This document shows, piece after piece, positions 17,040 to 25,148 of a DNA stretch of 64,000 bases; the first letter of the stretch is position 1, and each line of letters opens with the position of its first letter. A model generated the notes under the pieces. The model worked only from the letters and a program-made list of their open reading frames with translations. It had not been told where the DNA came from and made no database searches. Position numbers and translations under genes: made by a program. Source of the stretch: VAZQ01 sp963756715 (lineage in GTDB: Bacteria > Pseudomonadota > Alphaproteobacteria > Rhizobiales > Xanthobacteraceae); the NCBI GenBank assembly GCA_963756715.1, contig CAVWOV010000035.1:62001-126000 (forward strand), in the 5' to 3' direction.

Positions 17040-17970
17040 GCGCGAACGGCGTCCGCCATTTCCTCGACCTGACCGAAGTTCCGAAGGCCGAACTGCGCGG
17101 CATGCTCGAGGCGAGCCGCGCCATGAAGGCGAAGCTCAAGCGCAAGGGCCCGCTCGCCGAGCGGCCGCTCGCCGGCAAGACGCTGGCGATGATCTTCGAG
17201 AAGCCCTCGACGCGCACGCGGGTCTCCTTCGACGTCGCGATGCGCCAGCTCGGCGGCGATGTCATCATGCTCACCGGCCAGGAGATGCAGCTCGGCCGCG
17301 GCGAGACGATCGCCGACACCGCGCGCGTGCTCTCGCGCTACGTCGACGCCATCATGATCCGCATTCTCGATCCACGAGTCGCTCGCCGAGCTCGCGGAGC
17401 ATGCGACCGTGCCGGTCATCAACGGACTGACGAGGCGCTCGCATCCCTGTCAGGTGATGGCCGACGTCATGACCTTCGAGGAGCATCGCGGCCCGATCCG
17501 CGGCAAGACCGTGGTGTGGACCGGTGACGCCAACAACGTGCTCGCGTCCTGGGTTCATGCCGCCGAGCGCTTCGATTTTCAGCTGCGGGTCGCGACGCCG
17601 CCGGAGCTCGCGCCCAAGAAATGGCTCACCGACTGGATCAAGACGTCAAAGGCGGCCGATGCGCATCGGCACCGATCCGGAGGAGGCGGCGAAAGGCGCC
17701 GACTGCATCGTCACCGATACCTGGGTGTCGATGGGCGACAAGGACGGCGCGCGCCGGCATAACCTGCTCAAGCCCTATCAGGTCAACGCCCGGCTGATGG
17801 CGCGGGCGAAGCCCGACGCGCTGTTCATGCACTGCCTGCCGGCCCACCGCGGCGACGAGGTGACCGACGAGGTGATCGACGGCCCGCAGTCGGTGGTGTT
17901 CGACGAGGCCGAGAACCGCCTGCACGCCCAGAAGGGCATCCTGGCCTGGTGCCTGAACGCGGGCGCGCTG
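17036..17970 (+). CDS. argF: Ornithine carbamoyltransferase ArgF, frameshifted
   Basis: About 310 aa. It makes citrulline from ornithine and carbamoyl phosphate. The carbamoyl-phosphate motif FEKPSTRTRVSFDVAMRQLG, the HPCQ motif in LTRRSHPCQVMADVMT and the ornithine-binding Cys motif FMHCLPAHRGDEVTDEVI are all present. Two single-base insertions near 17372 and 17660 move the frame. The exact stop is uncertain: the written frame runs on to 18051, but homology ends near ILAWCLNAGA, where a TGA (17968-17970) lies one base out of frame. It is co-transcribed with argD (ATGA overlap), and hslO follows. Confidence 0.88.
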
Positions 17971-18043
17971 AGGCCCGCTCGGCAGGCCAGGAACTCGTCG
18001 GCGAGGGGTCACTTTCCGGCCCGATGGCACTATATATGCCGCC

Positions 18044-19064
18044 ATGACTGATCCCGATCTCGCCATCCCGGTGCGCGCGCCTGCGGCGACTTCCGCGGAC
18101 GACACCATCCTGCCATTCCAGGTCGAGGCGCTCGATCTGCGCGGCCGCTTGGTGCGCCTTGGCCCCGCGGTCGACACCATATTGTCGCGGCACAATTACC
18201 CTGCGCCGGTGGCCAAGCTGCTCGGCGAGGCCATCGTCCTCACCGTGCTGCTCGGCTCGGTGCTGAAATTCGAGGGCCGCTTCATTCTGCAGACGCAGAC
18301 CGACGGGCCGGTGCGGATGCTGGTTGTCGATTACCGGACGCCCGGAAACGTGCGGGCGCTCGCCCGCTTCGACAAGCAGCGGGTGGCGGCCGCCATCGCC
18401 GACGGACCGGTCGACCCCGGCGCGTTGATCGGCCGCGGCCATCTCGCCATGACGATCGACCAGGGGCCGGATACGGCCCGCTACCAGGGTCTGGTCGCGC
18501 TCGAAGGCAAGGACCTGGAGCATGCCGCCCACGAATATTTCCTGCGCTCGGAACAAATCCCGACGCGGGTCCGGCTGGCGGTCGGCGAGGAATTTCCGCC
18601 GGCGCCGGCGGCACCAGCCATCGCTGGCGCGCGGGCGGCATCCTGCTGCAGTTCCTGCCGCTCAGAAGGAGCGGGCGCGGCATGCCCGATCTCGATCCGG
18701 GAGACGCGCCGGAAGGGATGGAGTTGCACGCCATCCCGGAGGACGACGCCTGGGTCGAGGGCCGCTCCCTGGTCGCGACGGTCGAAGATGTGGAGTTGCT
18801 CGATCCGGCGGTGTCGGCCGAGCGTCTGCTCTATCGTTTGTTCCACCAGCGCGGCGTGCGGGTCTTTCGCGCCTCTGCGCTCAATGCCGAGTGCTCGTGT
18901 TCGCGTCGGGCGTGGAGGCCATGCTCAAGAGCTTCCCGCAGGACGACCGCGATCACATGGTGGAGAACGGCGAGATCACGGTGACCTGCGAATTCTGCAG
19001 CTCGACCTACGTGTTCGAGCCCCAGGAGGTGGCAGACGGAGTGGCGGACGGTCAGGAACAATGA
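18044..19064 (+). CDS. hslO: Redox-regulated chaperone Hsp33, frameshifted
   Basis: About 335 aa, cytoplasmic holdase activated by oxidation. The N-terminal frame has VDTILSRHNYPAPVAKLLGE and GRFILQTQTDGPVRMLVVDY. A frame change near 18600 leads to the WRAGGILLQFLP segment and then DPAVSAERLLYRLFHQRGV. Another near 18900 leads to the end. The zinc-binding redox switch is complete once frames are joined: CxC in LNAECSCSR and CxxC in VTCEFCSSTYVFEPQE. It ends 19 bp from the convergent apaG; the perfect palindrome cgatcaattgatcg lies in this junction and includes the apaG stop. Confidence 0.88.
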
Positions 19065-19083
19065 CCGTGCGCGCACCGGACGA

Positions 19084-19495
19084 TCAATTGATCGTTCGCG
19101 CCTTCTGCGGCGGGTCGAGCGAGAACGCCGGAACCTCGATGTCGAACGCCTCGCCACCGTCCGTCACCATGCCGTAGCTGCCGACCATGAAGCCCGACGG
19201 GGTCGGCAGCGGTACGCCGCTGGTATATTCGATATTCCTCGCCGGGCTTGAGCAACGGGGTTTCGCCGACCACGCCGGCGCCGCTCACCTCCTGCAGCTT
19301 GCCGTTCGCATCGGTGATGCGCCAGTGGCGGGTCTTGAGCTGGACGGTCTCGGCGCCGAGGTTGGTGAGCTTGATGGTATAGGCCCAGAAAAAATATCTG
19401 TTCTCCGGCGAGGAGCGGTCGGGCAGGAATTGCGGGGTCACCTTGACCTCGATCTGGCGGGTCACGGCCCGGTAGGACGGTTTGGCAGCGGTCAT
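19084..19495 (-). CDS. apaG: ApaG/DUF525 family protein, one frameshift
   Basis: About 136 aa. ApaG is a single fibronectin-like beta-sandwich domain of uncertain role (Co2+/Mg2+ homeostasis phenotypes). The frame from ATG 19495 reads MTAAKPSYRAVTRQIEVKV, ENRYFFWAYTIKLTNLGAET and TRHWRITDANGKLQEVSGAG. An extra base near 19232 shifts to the frame that completes the glycine-rich C-terminus (GSYGMVTDGGEAFDIEVPAF) and ends at TGA 19084-19086. hslO converges on it, the usual arrangement in this group. Confidence 0.87.
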
Positions 19496-19869
19496 GGTTA
19501 AGTCTCTTGCCCCCCTTGGGCAAGGTGCCACATAGATTGGACCAGGGAAATTGTCGCGGTCTAGCCGCCACGTCGTCATAGCGCCGTGTCGTAACCCAAC
19601 GGCATCGGATTAACGGCTATGCACGACCGGATCTGTCCATTCGGCCGCATTGTGTGAGGTCATTCGTCGGTCGTGACCGCCAATCCGCGAATCTGATGCT
19701 ATGCACCGCGGCAGCGTTCGCGTCGCGATTGCCGGCTAGATGCGAGAAGCTGGCGCTCCACATCGCGGCGATGTGATTTAAACAATACTTAAGCGTTGGC
19801 GGCCGTAACTGAGCTGCGCGACGGCGATGGCGGTCGGAGCCGATGCTCGATCTGCAATGAAGCCGGGCG

Positions 19870-20105
19870 GCGATGATGTGGCGCTGCCGCTGGCGGCCGC
19901 AGCGTCGGCGCCCTGTTCCGTCCCTGCAACACGGCGGACGATATGGCGCGGGACATCGCAAAACTGCTTGTCGACGAGAAACCCGATGTGGTGATATGGC
20001 AGACTGCAACTGTTGATGCCATCGCCGATTGAGCCGATTGTGTTTCGTGAAGCGCTCGAAGCATTGGCGTACTCCACAAGGGGCGGGTACGGCCAAAAAC
20101 GATAA
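19870..20105 (+). pseudogene. Degenerate remnant of an SGNH/GDSL hydrolase paralogue
   Basis: One frame reads CNTADDMARDIAKLLVDEKP and then DVVIWQTATVDAIAD before a stop. This parallels the block of the downstream SGNH gene that reads EKPRDMSRGFE...AEKPDLVLWQVGTNSVL. A little further, in another frame, VFREALEALAY resembles the next helix of the family. No start and no catalytic Ser or Asp-His blocks are recognisable. I see nothing else in the 640-bp gap between apaG and the SGNH gene. It could also be a real gene wrecked by sequence errors. Confidence 0.4.
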
Positions 20106-20133
20106 ACGGTGTGAACAGGGACGTTAGACCATC

Positions 20134-20990
20134 ATGCATCGCTACCTTCTTCGGCGTCGCGTGCCCCTGTTGTTCGCGGCGGCGGTCGTCCCGCTGACGT
20201 TTGCGGCCGCGTGGGCCGAAGCCCGGGTCCGGTGGCGCTGTCCACCCCGCGACGGCACCGCGGTCGCCGTCGCGGCTCGCGCGCCCACGTGCGTCGTGGA
20301 TACCAGCAAGGCCCGCTTCGACACGCCGCTGGTGCGGGTCTCGCGGCGGCTTGCGGCCGGGAGGCCGCTCAAGATCGTTGCATTGGGCTCGTCCTCGACC
20401 GGCGGCGCCGGCGCGAGCACGCCGGCGGCGTCCTATCCGAGCCGGCTCGAGGTCGAACTCGCGCCGCTGTCTCCGCGGCACAAGATCACCGTGCTCAACC
20501 GCGGCGTCGGCGGCGAGAAGCCGCGCGACATGTCGCGCGGCTTCGAACCGACGTGATCGCGGAAAAGCCCGATCTGGTGCTCTGGCAGGTCGGCACCAAT
20601 TCGGTGCTGCGCGACCATGCCGTGCATGCCGCACGCGACGCTGCTGCACGACGGCATTGCGCGGCTGAAGGCGACCGGCGCCGACGTCGTGCTGATCGAT
20701 CCGCAATATGCGCCGAAGGTGATCGCCAAGAGCGAACGCACGACGGCATGGTTGCGCTGATCGCGCACCGCCGCCAAGGCGGAGCATGTGTGATCTGTTC
20801 CAGCGCTTTGCGCTGATGCGCCAGTGGCGCGAGGTCGACGAGCTGCCGTTCGACACTTTCCTGTCGCCGGACGGGCTGCACATGAACGACTGGAGCTACG
20901 CCTGCCTCGCCAAGTGGCTGGCCGGCGCCGATCGCCGAAGCGGCCACGCGTCCGACCGCGACCGCGGCGGCCCGCGAGCGCGCGCTGACG
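20134..20990 (+). CDS. SGNH/GDSL-family hydrolase with signal peptide, frameshifted
   Basis: Roughly 280 aa when reconstructed. It begins MHRYLLRRRVPLLFAAAVVP, a secretion signal ending near AAAWAEA. SGNH blocks are visible: block I IVALGSSSTGGAGAS (the Ser of GSS), block II NRGVGGEKPRDM, block III WQVGTNSVLRD and block V LSPDGLHMNDWSY with the catalytic Asp-His pair. At least four frame changes occur between 20550 and 20930, so the C-terminus is approximate. It is probably a periplasmic esterase or polysaccharide deacylase. It converges on metZ. Confidence 0.72.
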
Positions 20991-21003
20991 CTCGCGTCGT
21001 CGC

Positions 21004-22218
21004 GCTCACACCGCCTTCAAGCGCGTCGTCAGATCCTCGACCAGATCGTCGGGATGTTCGAGCCCGCATGACAGCCGCACCAGTCCGTCGCTGATGCCGA
21101 GCTCGGCGCGCTGCGCCGGCGTGAGGCGCTGGTGCGTCGTGGTCGCCGGATGGGTGATCAGGCTCTTGGCGTCGCCGAGATTGTTGCTGATCTTGCACCA
21201 GCTTGAGCGCGTCCTGGAAGCGGAACGCCGCCGGCCTTGCCGCCCTCGATCTCGAACGCGACCAGCGTCGAGCCGCCGCGCATCTGCCGGCGCGACGATC
21301 TCGGCCTGCGGATGGTCGGCGCCGGCCGGGATAGATCAGCCGCGTGATCTTCGGATGCTCGGCGAGCGCGTCGGCGATCGTGGCCGCGGTGTCGGTCTGC
21401 CGCTGCACGCGCACCGGCCAGCGTCTCGAGCCCCTTGAGCAGCACCCAGGCGTTGAACGGCGACATCGACGGGCCGGTCTGGCGGATGAAGCTGTGGACG
21501 TTGTCCTGGATGAATTTCTCGCGAGCCGAGGATGACGCCGCCGAGGCAGCGGCCCTGGCCGTCGATGTGCTTGGTCGCCGAATAGACGACGCAGTCGGCG
21601 CCGAGCTGCGAGCGGCTTCTGGTAGAGCGGCGTCGCGAACACGTTGTCGACGACGAGCGTGGCGCCGGCCGCGTGCGCGATCTTGGCGACCGCGGCGATG
21701 TCGATCACTTCGAGCGTCGGGTTGGTCGGGCTTTCGAGGAAGAAGGTCTTGGTGTTCGGCCGCATCGGCGGCGCGCCATTGGTCGAGGTCGGTGCCGTCG
21801 ACCAGCGTCGAGGTCGACGCCGTAGCGCGGCAGGTGGTCCTCGACGACGTAGCGGCAGGAGCCGAACAGCGCCTTCGGCCGCGACGACATGGTCGCCGGC
21901 GCGCACCTGGCCCATCAGCGCGGTGGTGACCGCCGCCATGCCGGTCGCGGTCGCGCGCGCGGCCTCGGCGCCTTCGAGCGCGCACATGCGCTGCTCGAAC
22001 ATCGTCGACGGTCGGATTGGAGAAGCGCGAATAGTGGTAGCCGGGCTCTTCGTCCTTGAAGCGCGCGCTCGGCCTGCGCGGCGATGTCGTAGACGTAGCC
22101 CTGGGTGAGGAACAGCGCCTCGGAGGTCTCGCCGAACTGCGAGCGCAGCGTGCCGGCATGCACGAGCTGGGTTTCGGGGCGGTATGCTTCGGTCGGACGC
22201 GGTCTTGGACGCGGGCAT
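21004..22218 (-). CDS. metZ: O-succinylhomoserine sulfhydrylase MetZ, many frameshifts
   Basis: Cys/Met-metabolism PLP enzyme that forms homocysteine directly from O-succinylhomoserine and sulfide. Joined frames give RPETQLVHAGTLRSQFGETS, SEALFLTQGYVYD, MFEQRMCALEGAEAARATAT, KTFFLESPTNPTLEVIDIAA, VVDNVFATPLYQKPL, the PLP-lysine segment (SATKHIDGQGR, reconstructed), FIRQTGPSMSPFNAW, and a C-terminus of about LEHPDDLVEDLTT before TGA at 21004-21006. More than ten single-base shifts lie in 1.2 kb; those I resolved in the 5' part are extra bases. AGGAGG precedes ATG 22218. Expression is governed by the SAM-II riboswitch and terminator just upstream, so a functional gene is expected. Confidence 0.88.
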
Positions 22219-22239
22219 TGCGGGCCTCCTTCAGCCAAC

Positions 22240-22270
22240 AAAAAACCGGCCGGAACAAGTCGTCGGCCGG
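22240..22270 (-). terminator. Intrinsic terminator in the metZ leader with competing hairpin
   Basis: On the minus strand a 7-bp perfect stem (22264-22270 with 22246-22252) with an 11-nt loop is followed by six T (22245-22240), 21 bp before the metZ ATG. A second perfect 7-bp hairpin (22282-22288 with 22265-22271) shares the terminator's first arm, so the two are mutually exclusive. That second hairpin overlaps the 3' end of the aptamer by 2 nt. This is the layout of a transcriptional attenuator. Confidence 0.82.
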
Positions 22271-22286
22271 GCACACGCGTCCCCGG

Positions 22287-22340
22287 CCTTTTAGCGATTT
22301 GTTTTACGTGGCTGCAAGCCGGCCGGCTCAAATGACCACG
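22287..22340 (-). promoter_or_regulatory. SAM-II riboswitch aptamer upstream of metZ
   Basis: The minus strand carries the conserved SAM-II elements in order: GTGGTCATTTGAGCCGG, then CTTGCAGCCACGT, then the pseudoknot strand AATCGCTAAAAGG. SAM-II (metA motif) is an H-type pseudoknot found in alphaproteobacteria ahead of metA, metZ and related genes; it senses S-adenosylmethionine. It lies 69 bp before the metZ start, immediately before the terminator/antiterminator pair. I base this on recalled consensus; a covariance-model scan would confirm it. Confidence 0.93.
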
Positions 22341-22352
22341 GGATAAGTACGG

Positions 22353-22381
22353 CTCATACGCGCGCCGCGCCTTTCCGTCAA
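22353..22381 (-). promoter_or_regulatory. Promoter for the metZ leader
   Basis: On the minus strand -35 TTGACG (22381-22376), a 17-nt spacer and -10 TATGAG (22358-22353). The start site would fall near 22346, just ahead of the SAM-II aptamer. The divergent dcd gene begins 30 bp away at 22411. Confidence 0.6.
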
Positions 22382-22410
22382 GCGCGGTCGTCGGCTAACG
22401 CATCGCGGTC

Positions 22411-23631
22411 ATGGCTGAGGACAGCGGATGCGACCGACACGTGCCGCTCGCCTTTGCCGTGGATCAGAAGGGCATCCTGCCCGACCACATGATCGCGGCG
22501 CTCGCCGAGGCGGGCGCGATCCGTCGCGCGCGTACGACTTCGCGCCGACCAGATCCAGCCGGCGAGCCTCGATCTGCGGCTCGGCGAGGTCGCCTATCGC
22601 GTGCGCGCGAGCTTCCTGCCCGGCCCGCGCACCACGGTCGCCGAGCGCATCGACGAACTGAAGCTGCACGAGATCGCGCTCACCGACGGCGCGGTGCTGG
22701 AGACCGGCTGCGTCTACATCGTGCCGCTGATCGAGAGCCTGGCGCTGCCCGACGACATCTCCGCCGCCGCCAATCCGAAAAGCTCGACCGGCCGGCTCGA
22801 CGTGTTCACCCGCGTGATCGCCGACGAGACGCGCGGCTTCGACCGCATCGAGGCCGGCTATCACGGCCCGCTCTATGCCGAGATCAGCCCGCGCACCTTC
22901 CCGGTGCTGGTGCGCGAGGGCTCGCGGCTGTCGCAAATCCGCTTCCGCCGCGGCAACGCGCTGCTCGACGCCGACGCGCTGCGCGACGCTGCATGCGCGC
23001 GAGCGGCTGGTCGACGACGATGACGCCGATGTGGGCGAGGGCGTCGCGGTCAGCGTCGATCTCGCCGGCTCGACCTTGCCGGCGCCGGCGAACGGGCATC
23101 GTCGGCTATCGCGCCAAGCGCCACACCGGCCTGATCGATGTCGAGCGGCGCGCGGCTACGACGTCGCCGATTTCTGGGAGCCGATCACGCGCGCGCAAGG
23201 ACGAGAGCCTGATCCTCGATCCCGACGAGTTCTACATCCTCGCCTCGCAAGGAGGCCGTGCAGGTGCCGCCCGACTATGCCGCCGAGATGGTGCCGTTCG
23301 ATCCGCTGGTCGGCGAGTTCCGCGTGCACTATGCCGGCTTCTTCGATCCGGGCTTCGGCTATGCCGGCGCCGGCGGCGCGCGGCGCGCGCGCCGTGCTGG
23401 AGGTGCGCTCGCGCGAGGTGCCGTTCATCCTGGAGCACGGCCAGACCGTCGGCCGGCTGGTCTACGAGCGGATGCTGGAGCGGCCGACAGTCGCTCTACG
23501 GCCAGGGCATCGGCTCGAACTACCAGGCGCAGGGCCTGAAGCTCTCGAAGCATTTCGCGCCTGACGCCGAATTCCTTCCGCCGCCACTGCAATCATCCCG
23601 AGCCGAACGTCCGCGCCCAGCGCCGCGATGA
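22411..23631 (+). CDS. dcd: Long-form 2'-deoxycytidine 5'-triphosphate deaminase, many frameshifts
   Basis: About 370-380 aa when reconstructed, the two-domain dCTP deaminase seen in alphaproteobacteria, which makes dUTP for thymidylate synthesis. Recognisable stretches in changing frames are GILPDHMIAALAEAGAI, TVAERIDELKLHEIALTDGA, ANPKSSTGRLDVFTRVIADE (the PKSSTGRL nucleotide motif), GYHGPLYAEISPRTFPVLVR, GYRAKRHTGLIDVER, MVPFDPLVGEFRVHYAGFFD (second domain) and YGQGIGSNYQAQGLKLSKHF. At least eight frame changes occur. The ATG at 22411 has no clear ribosome site. It is divergent from metZ and converges on the second livF. Confidence 0.85.
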   Translation: MAEDSGCDRHVPLAFAVDQKGILPDHMIAALAEAGAIRRARTTSRRPDPAGEPRSAARRGRLSRARELPARPAHHGRRAHRRTEAARDRAHRRRGAGDRLRLHRAADREPGAARRHLRRRQSEKLDRPARRVHPRDRRRDARLRPHRGRLSRPALCRDQPAHLPGAGARGLAAVANPLPPRQRAARRRRAARRCMRASGWSTTMTPMWARASRSASISPARPCRRRRTGIVGYRAKRHTGLIDVERRAATTSPISGSRSRARKDESLILDPDEFYILASQGGRAGAARLCRRDGAVRSAGRRVPRALCRLLRSGLRLCRRRRRAARAPCWRCARARCRSSWSTARPSAGWSTSGCWSGRQSLYGQGIGSNYQAQGLKLSKHFAPDAEFLPPPLQSSRAERPRPAPR

Positions 23632-23645
23632 CCCGCGGCTTGCGA

Positions 23646-24375
23646 TCAGACCGAGAGGAAGCTGCGTTGCACCGTCACGTCGCCGGCGAGGTCCGCCATG
23701 CGGCCCTGCCATTGCATCTGTCCCTTCTCCAGAACATAGACGCGATCGGAGACCAGTTCGGCGAAATGGATGTTCTGCTCCGACAGCAGCACCGAGAGGC
23801 CTTCCTTCTTGAGGTCGATGATCGTGTTGGCCATCTGCTCGACGATCACCGGTGCGACGCCTTCCGACGGTTCGTCGAGCAGCACCAGCAGCGGGTTGCC
23901 CATCAGCGTACGAGCGACCGTCAGCATCTGCTGCTCGCCGCCGCTCATGTGGGCGCCGAGCCGATCCGGCATCTGGCCCAGATTGGGAAAGAGCGCGAAC
24001 AGCTTCTCGGGTGTCCAGGACGGCGCCGGGCGGCCGTCAGGAAATTGTCGATGCGGCTGCAAGCCGATGTCGAGATTCTCCAGCACGGTGAGGCCTGCGA
24101 AGATGCGGCGGTCCTCCGGGACGAAACCCGAGGCCGCGCCGTGCGATCTCGAAGGCCTTCAGCCGGGAAATGTCCTCGCCGAGAAAGCGGACCGTTCCGG
24201 CGCGGCGCGCGATCAGCGCCATCAGCGTTTTCATGGTGGTCGATTTGCCGGCGCCGTTGCGGCCCATCAGCGCCACGACCTCGCCGCGGCCGATCTCGAA
24301 GGACAGATCAAACAGGATCTGCGCCGCGCCGTACCAGGCCTTAAGCCCGTCCACCTGGAGTATCGGTTCAGTCAT
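23646..24375 (-). CDS. livF: Second Liv-type ABC ATPase LivF, one frameshift
   Basis: About 243 aa. It begins MTEPILQVDGLKAWYGAAQI with Walker A MGRNGAGKSTT. An extra T near 24122 breaks the frame inside GLGFVPEDRR; the downstream frame carries LTV-LENLDIGLQPHRQ, signature MSGGEQQMLTVARTLMG and Walker B LLVLLDEPSEGVAP. It is last in a minus-strand livK-HM-G-F operon and overlaps livG by 4 bp. It is independent of the first liv system at 1.8-6.4 kb. Confidence 0.9.
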
Positions 24376-25148
24376 GATGCCGGAACCTCGGCGCGGCGCG
24401 CCGGCGTGCCGCCGGTGCCGAGATAGACCTCCTGCACCTGCGGATTGTCCCTGATCGCATCGGCGTCACCGGACGCGATCAGCCTGCCGCGCGCCAGCAC
24501 GATGATGTGGTCGGCGTACGCGAACACCACGTCCATCGAGTGCTCGGTAAACAGCACGGAAATCTTGCGCTCGACCACCAGCCGCTTGGTGAGCGCAATC
24601 AGGTCGTTGCGTTCGCGCGGCGCCATGCCGGCGGTCGGCTCGTCCATCAACAAAAGGCGAGGATTGTTGGCGAGCGCGATCGCCAGCTCAACACGCTTCA
24701 CGTCGCCATAGGCCAATTCCTTGCAGGCGCGCTCGGCGTCGCCCGCCATCCCGACCTGGTCGAGCAGTTCGATTGCGCGTTCGCGATGCCGACGGGTGAA
24801 GCTCGTGGTGAATTGGAATATCTCGCCATGGAAGCTCGCCAGCGCAAGCTGCACGTTCTCCACGACCGTCATCGAGCCGAAGGTCGCGGCCACCTGGAAA
24901 GTGCGGCCGACGCCGAGCCGCCAGATGTCCCGTGGCTTCAGCCCGACGATACTGCGTTCGGCCAGAATGATGTCGCCGCTGTCGGGCGAAAGCTGCCCGT
25001 TGATCATGTTGAAGCAGGTCGACTTACCGGCGCCGTTGGGGCCGATCAGCGCGAGAAATTTCCCCTGCTCAACATCGAAGCTCACGTCGTCGACGGCACG
25101 GACGCCGCCGAACGACTTGCGCAGCGCGCGCACCGACAGCACGCTCAT
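24372..25148 (-). CDS. livG: Second Liv-type ABC ATPase LivG
   Basis: 258 aa. ATG 25148 (MSVLSVRALRKSFGG) overlaps the permease stop as ATGA. Walker A GPNGAGKSTCF, LivG-type signature KELAYGDVKRVELAIALA, Walker B LLLMDEPTAGMAP and switch His in LFTEHSMDVVF are present. The longer upstream ORF is only read-through in the permease region. It pairs with the LivF encoded downstream. Confidence 0.92.
   Translation of the reverse strand: MSVLSVRALRKSFGGVRAVDDVSFDVEQGKFLALIGPNGAGKSTCFNMINGQLSPDSGDIILAERSIVGLKPRDIWRLGVGRTFQVAATFGSMTVVENVQLALASFHGEIFQFTTSFTRRHRERAIELLDQVGMAGDAERACKELAYGDVKRVELAIALANNPRLLLMDEPTAGMAPRERNDLIALTKRLVVERKISVLFTEHSMDVVFAYADHIIVLARGRLIASGDADAIRDNPQVQEVYLGTGGTPARRAEVPAS

Noticed and set aside
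16832..17527. ArgD-ArgF fusion protein
   Set aside because: The two run together only because of an extra base near 16981; removing it restores a stop that overlaps the argF ATG.
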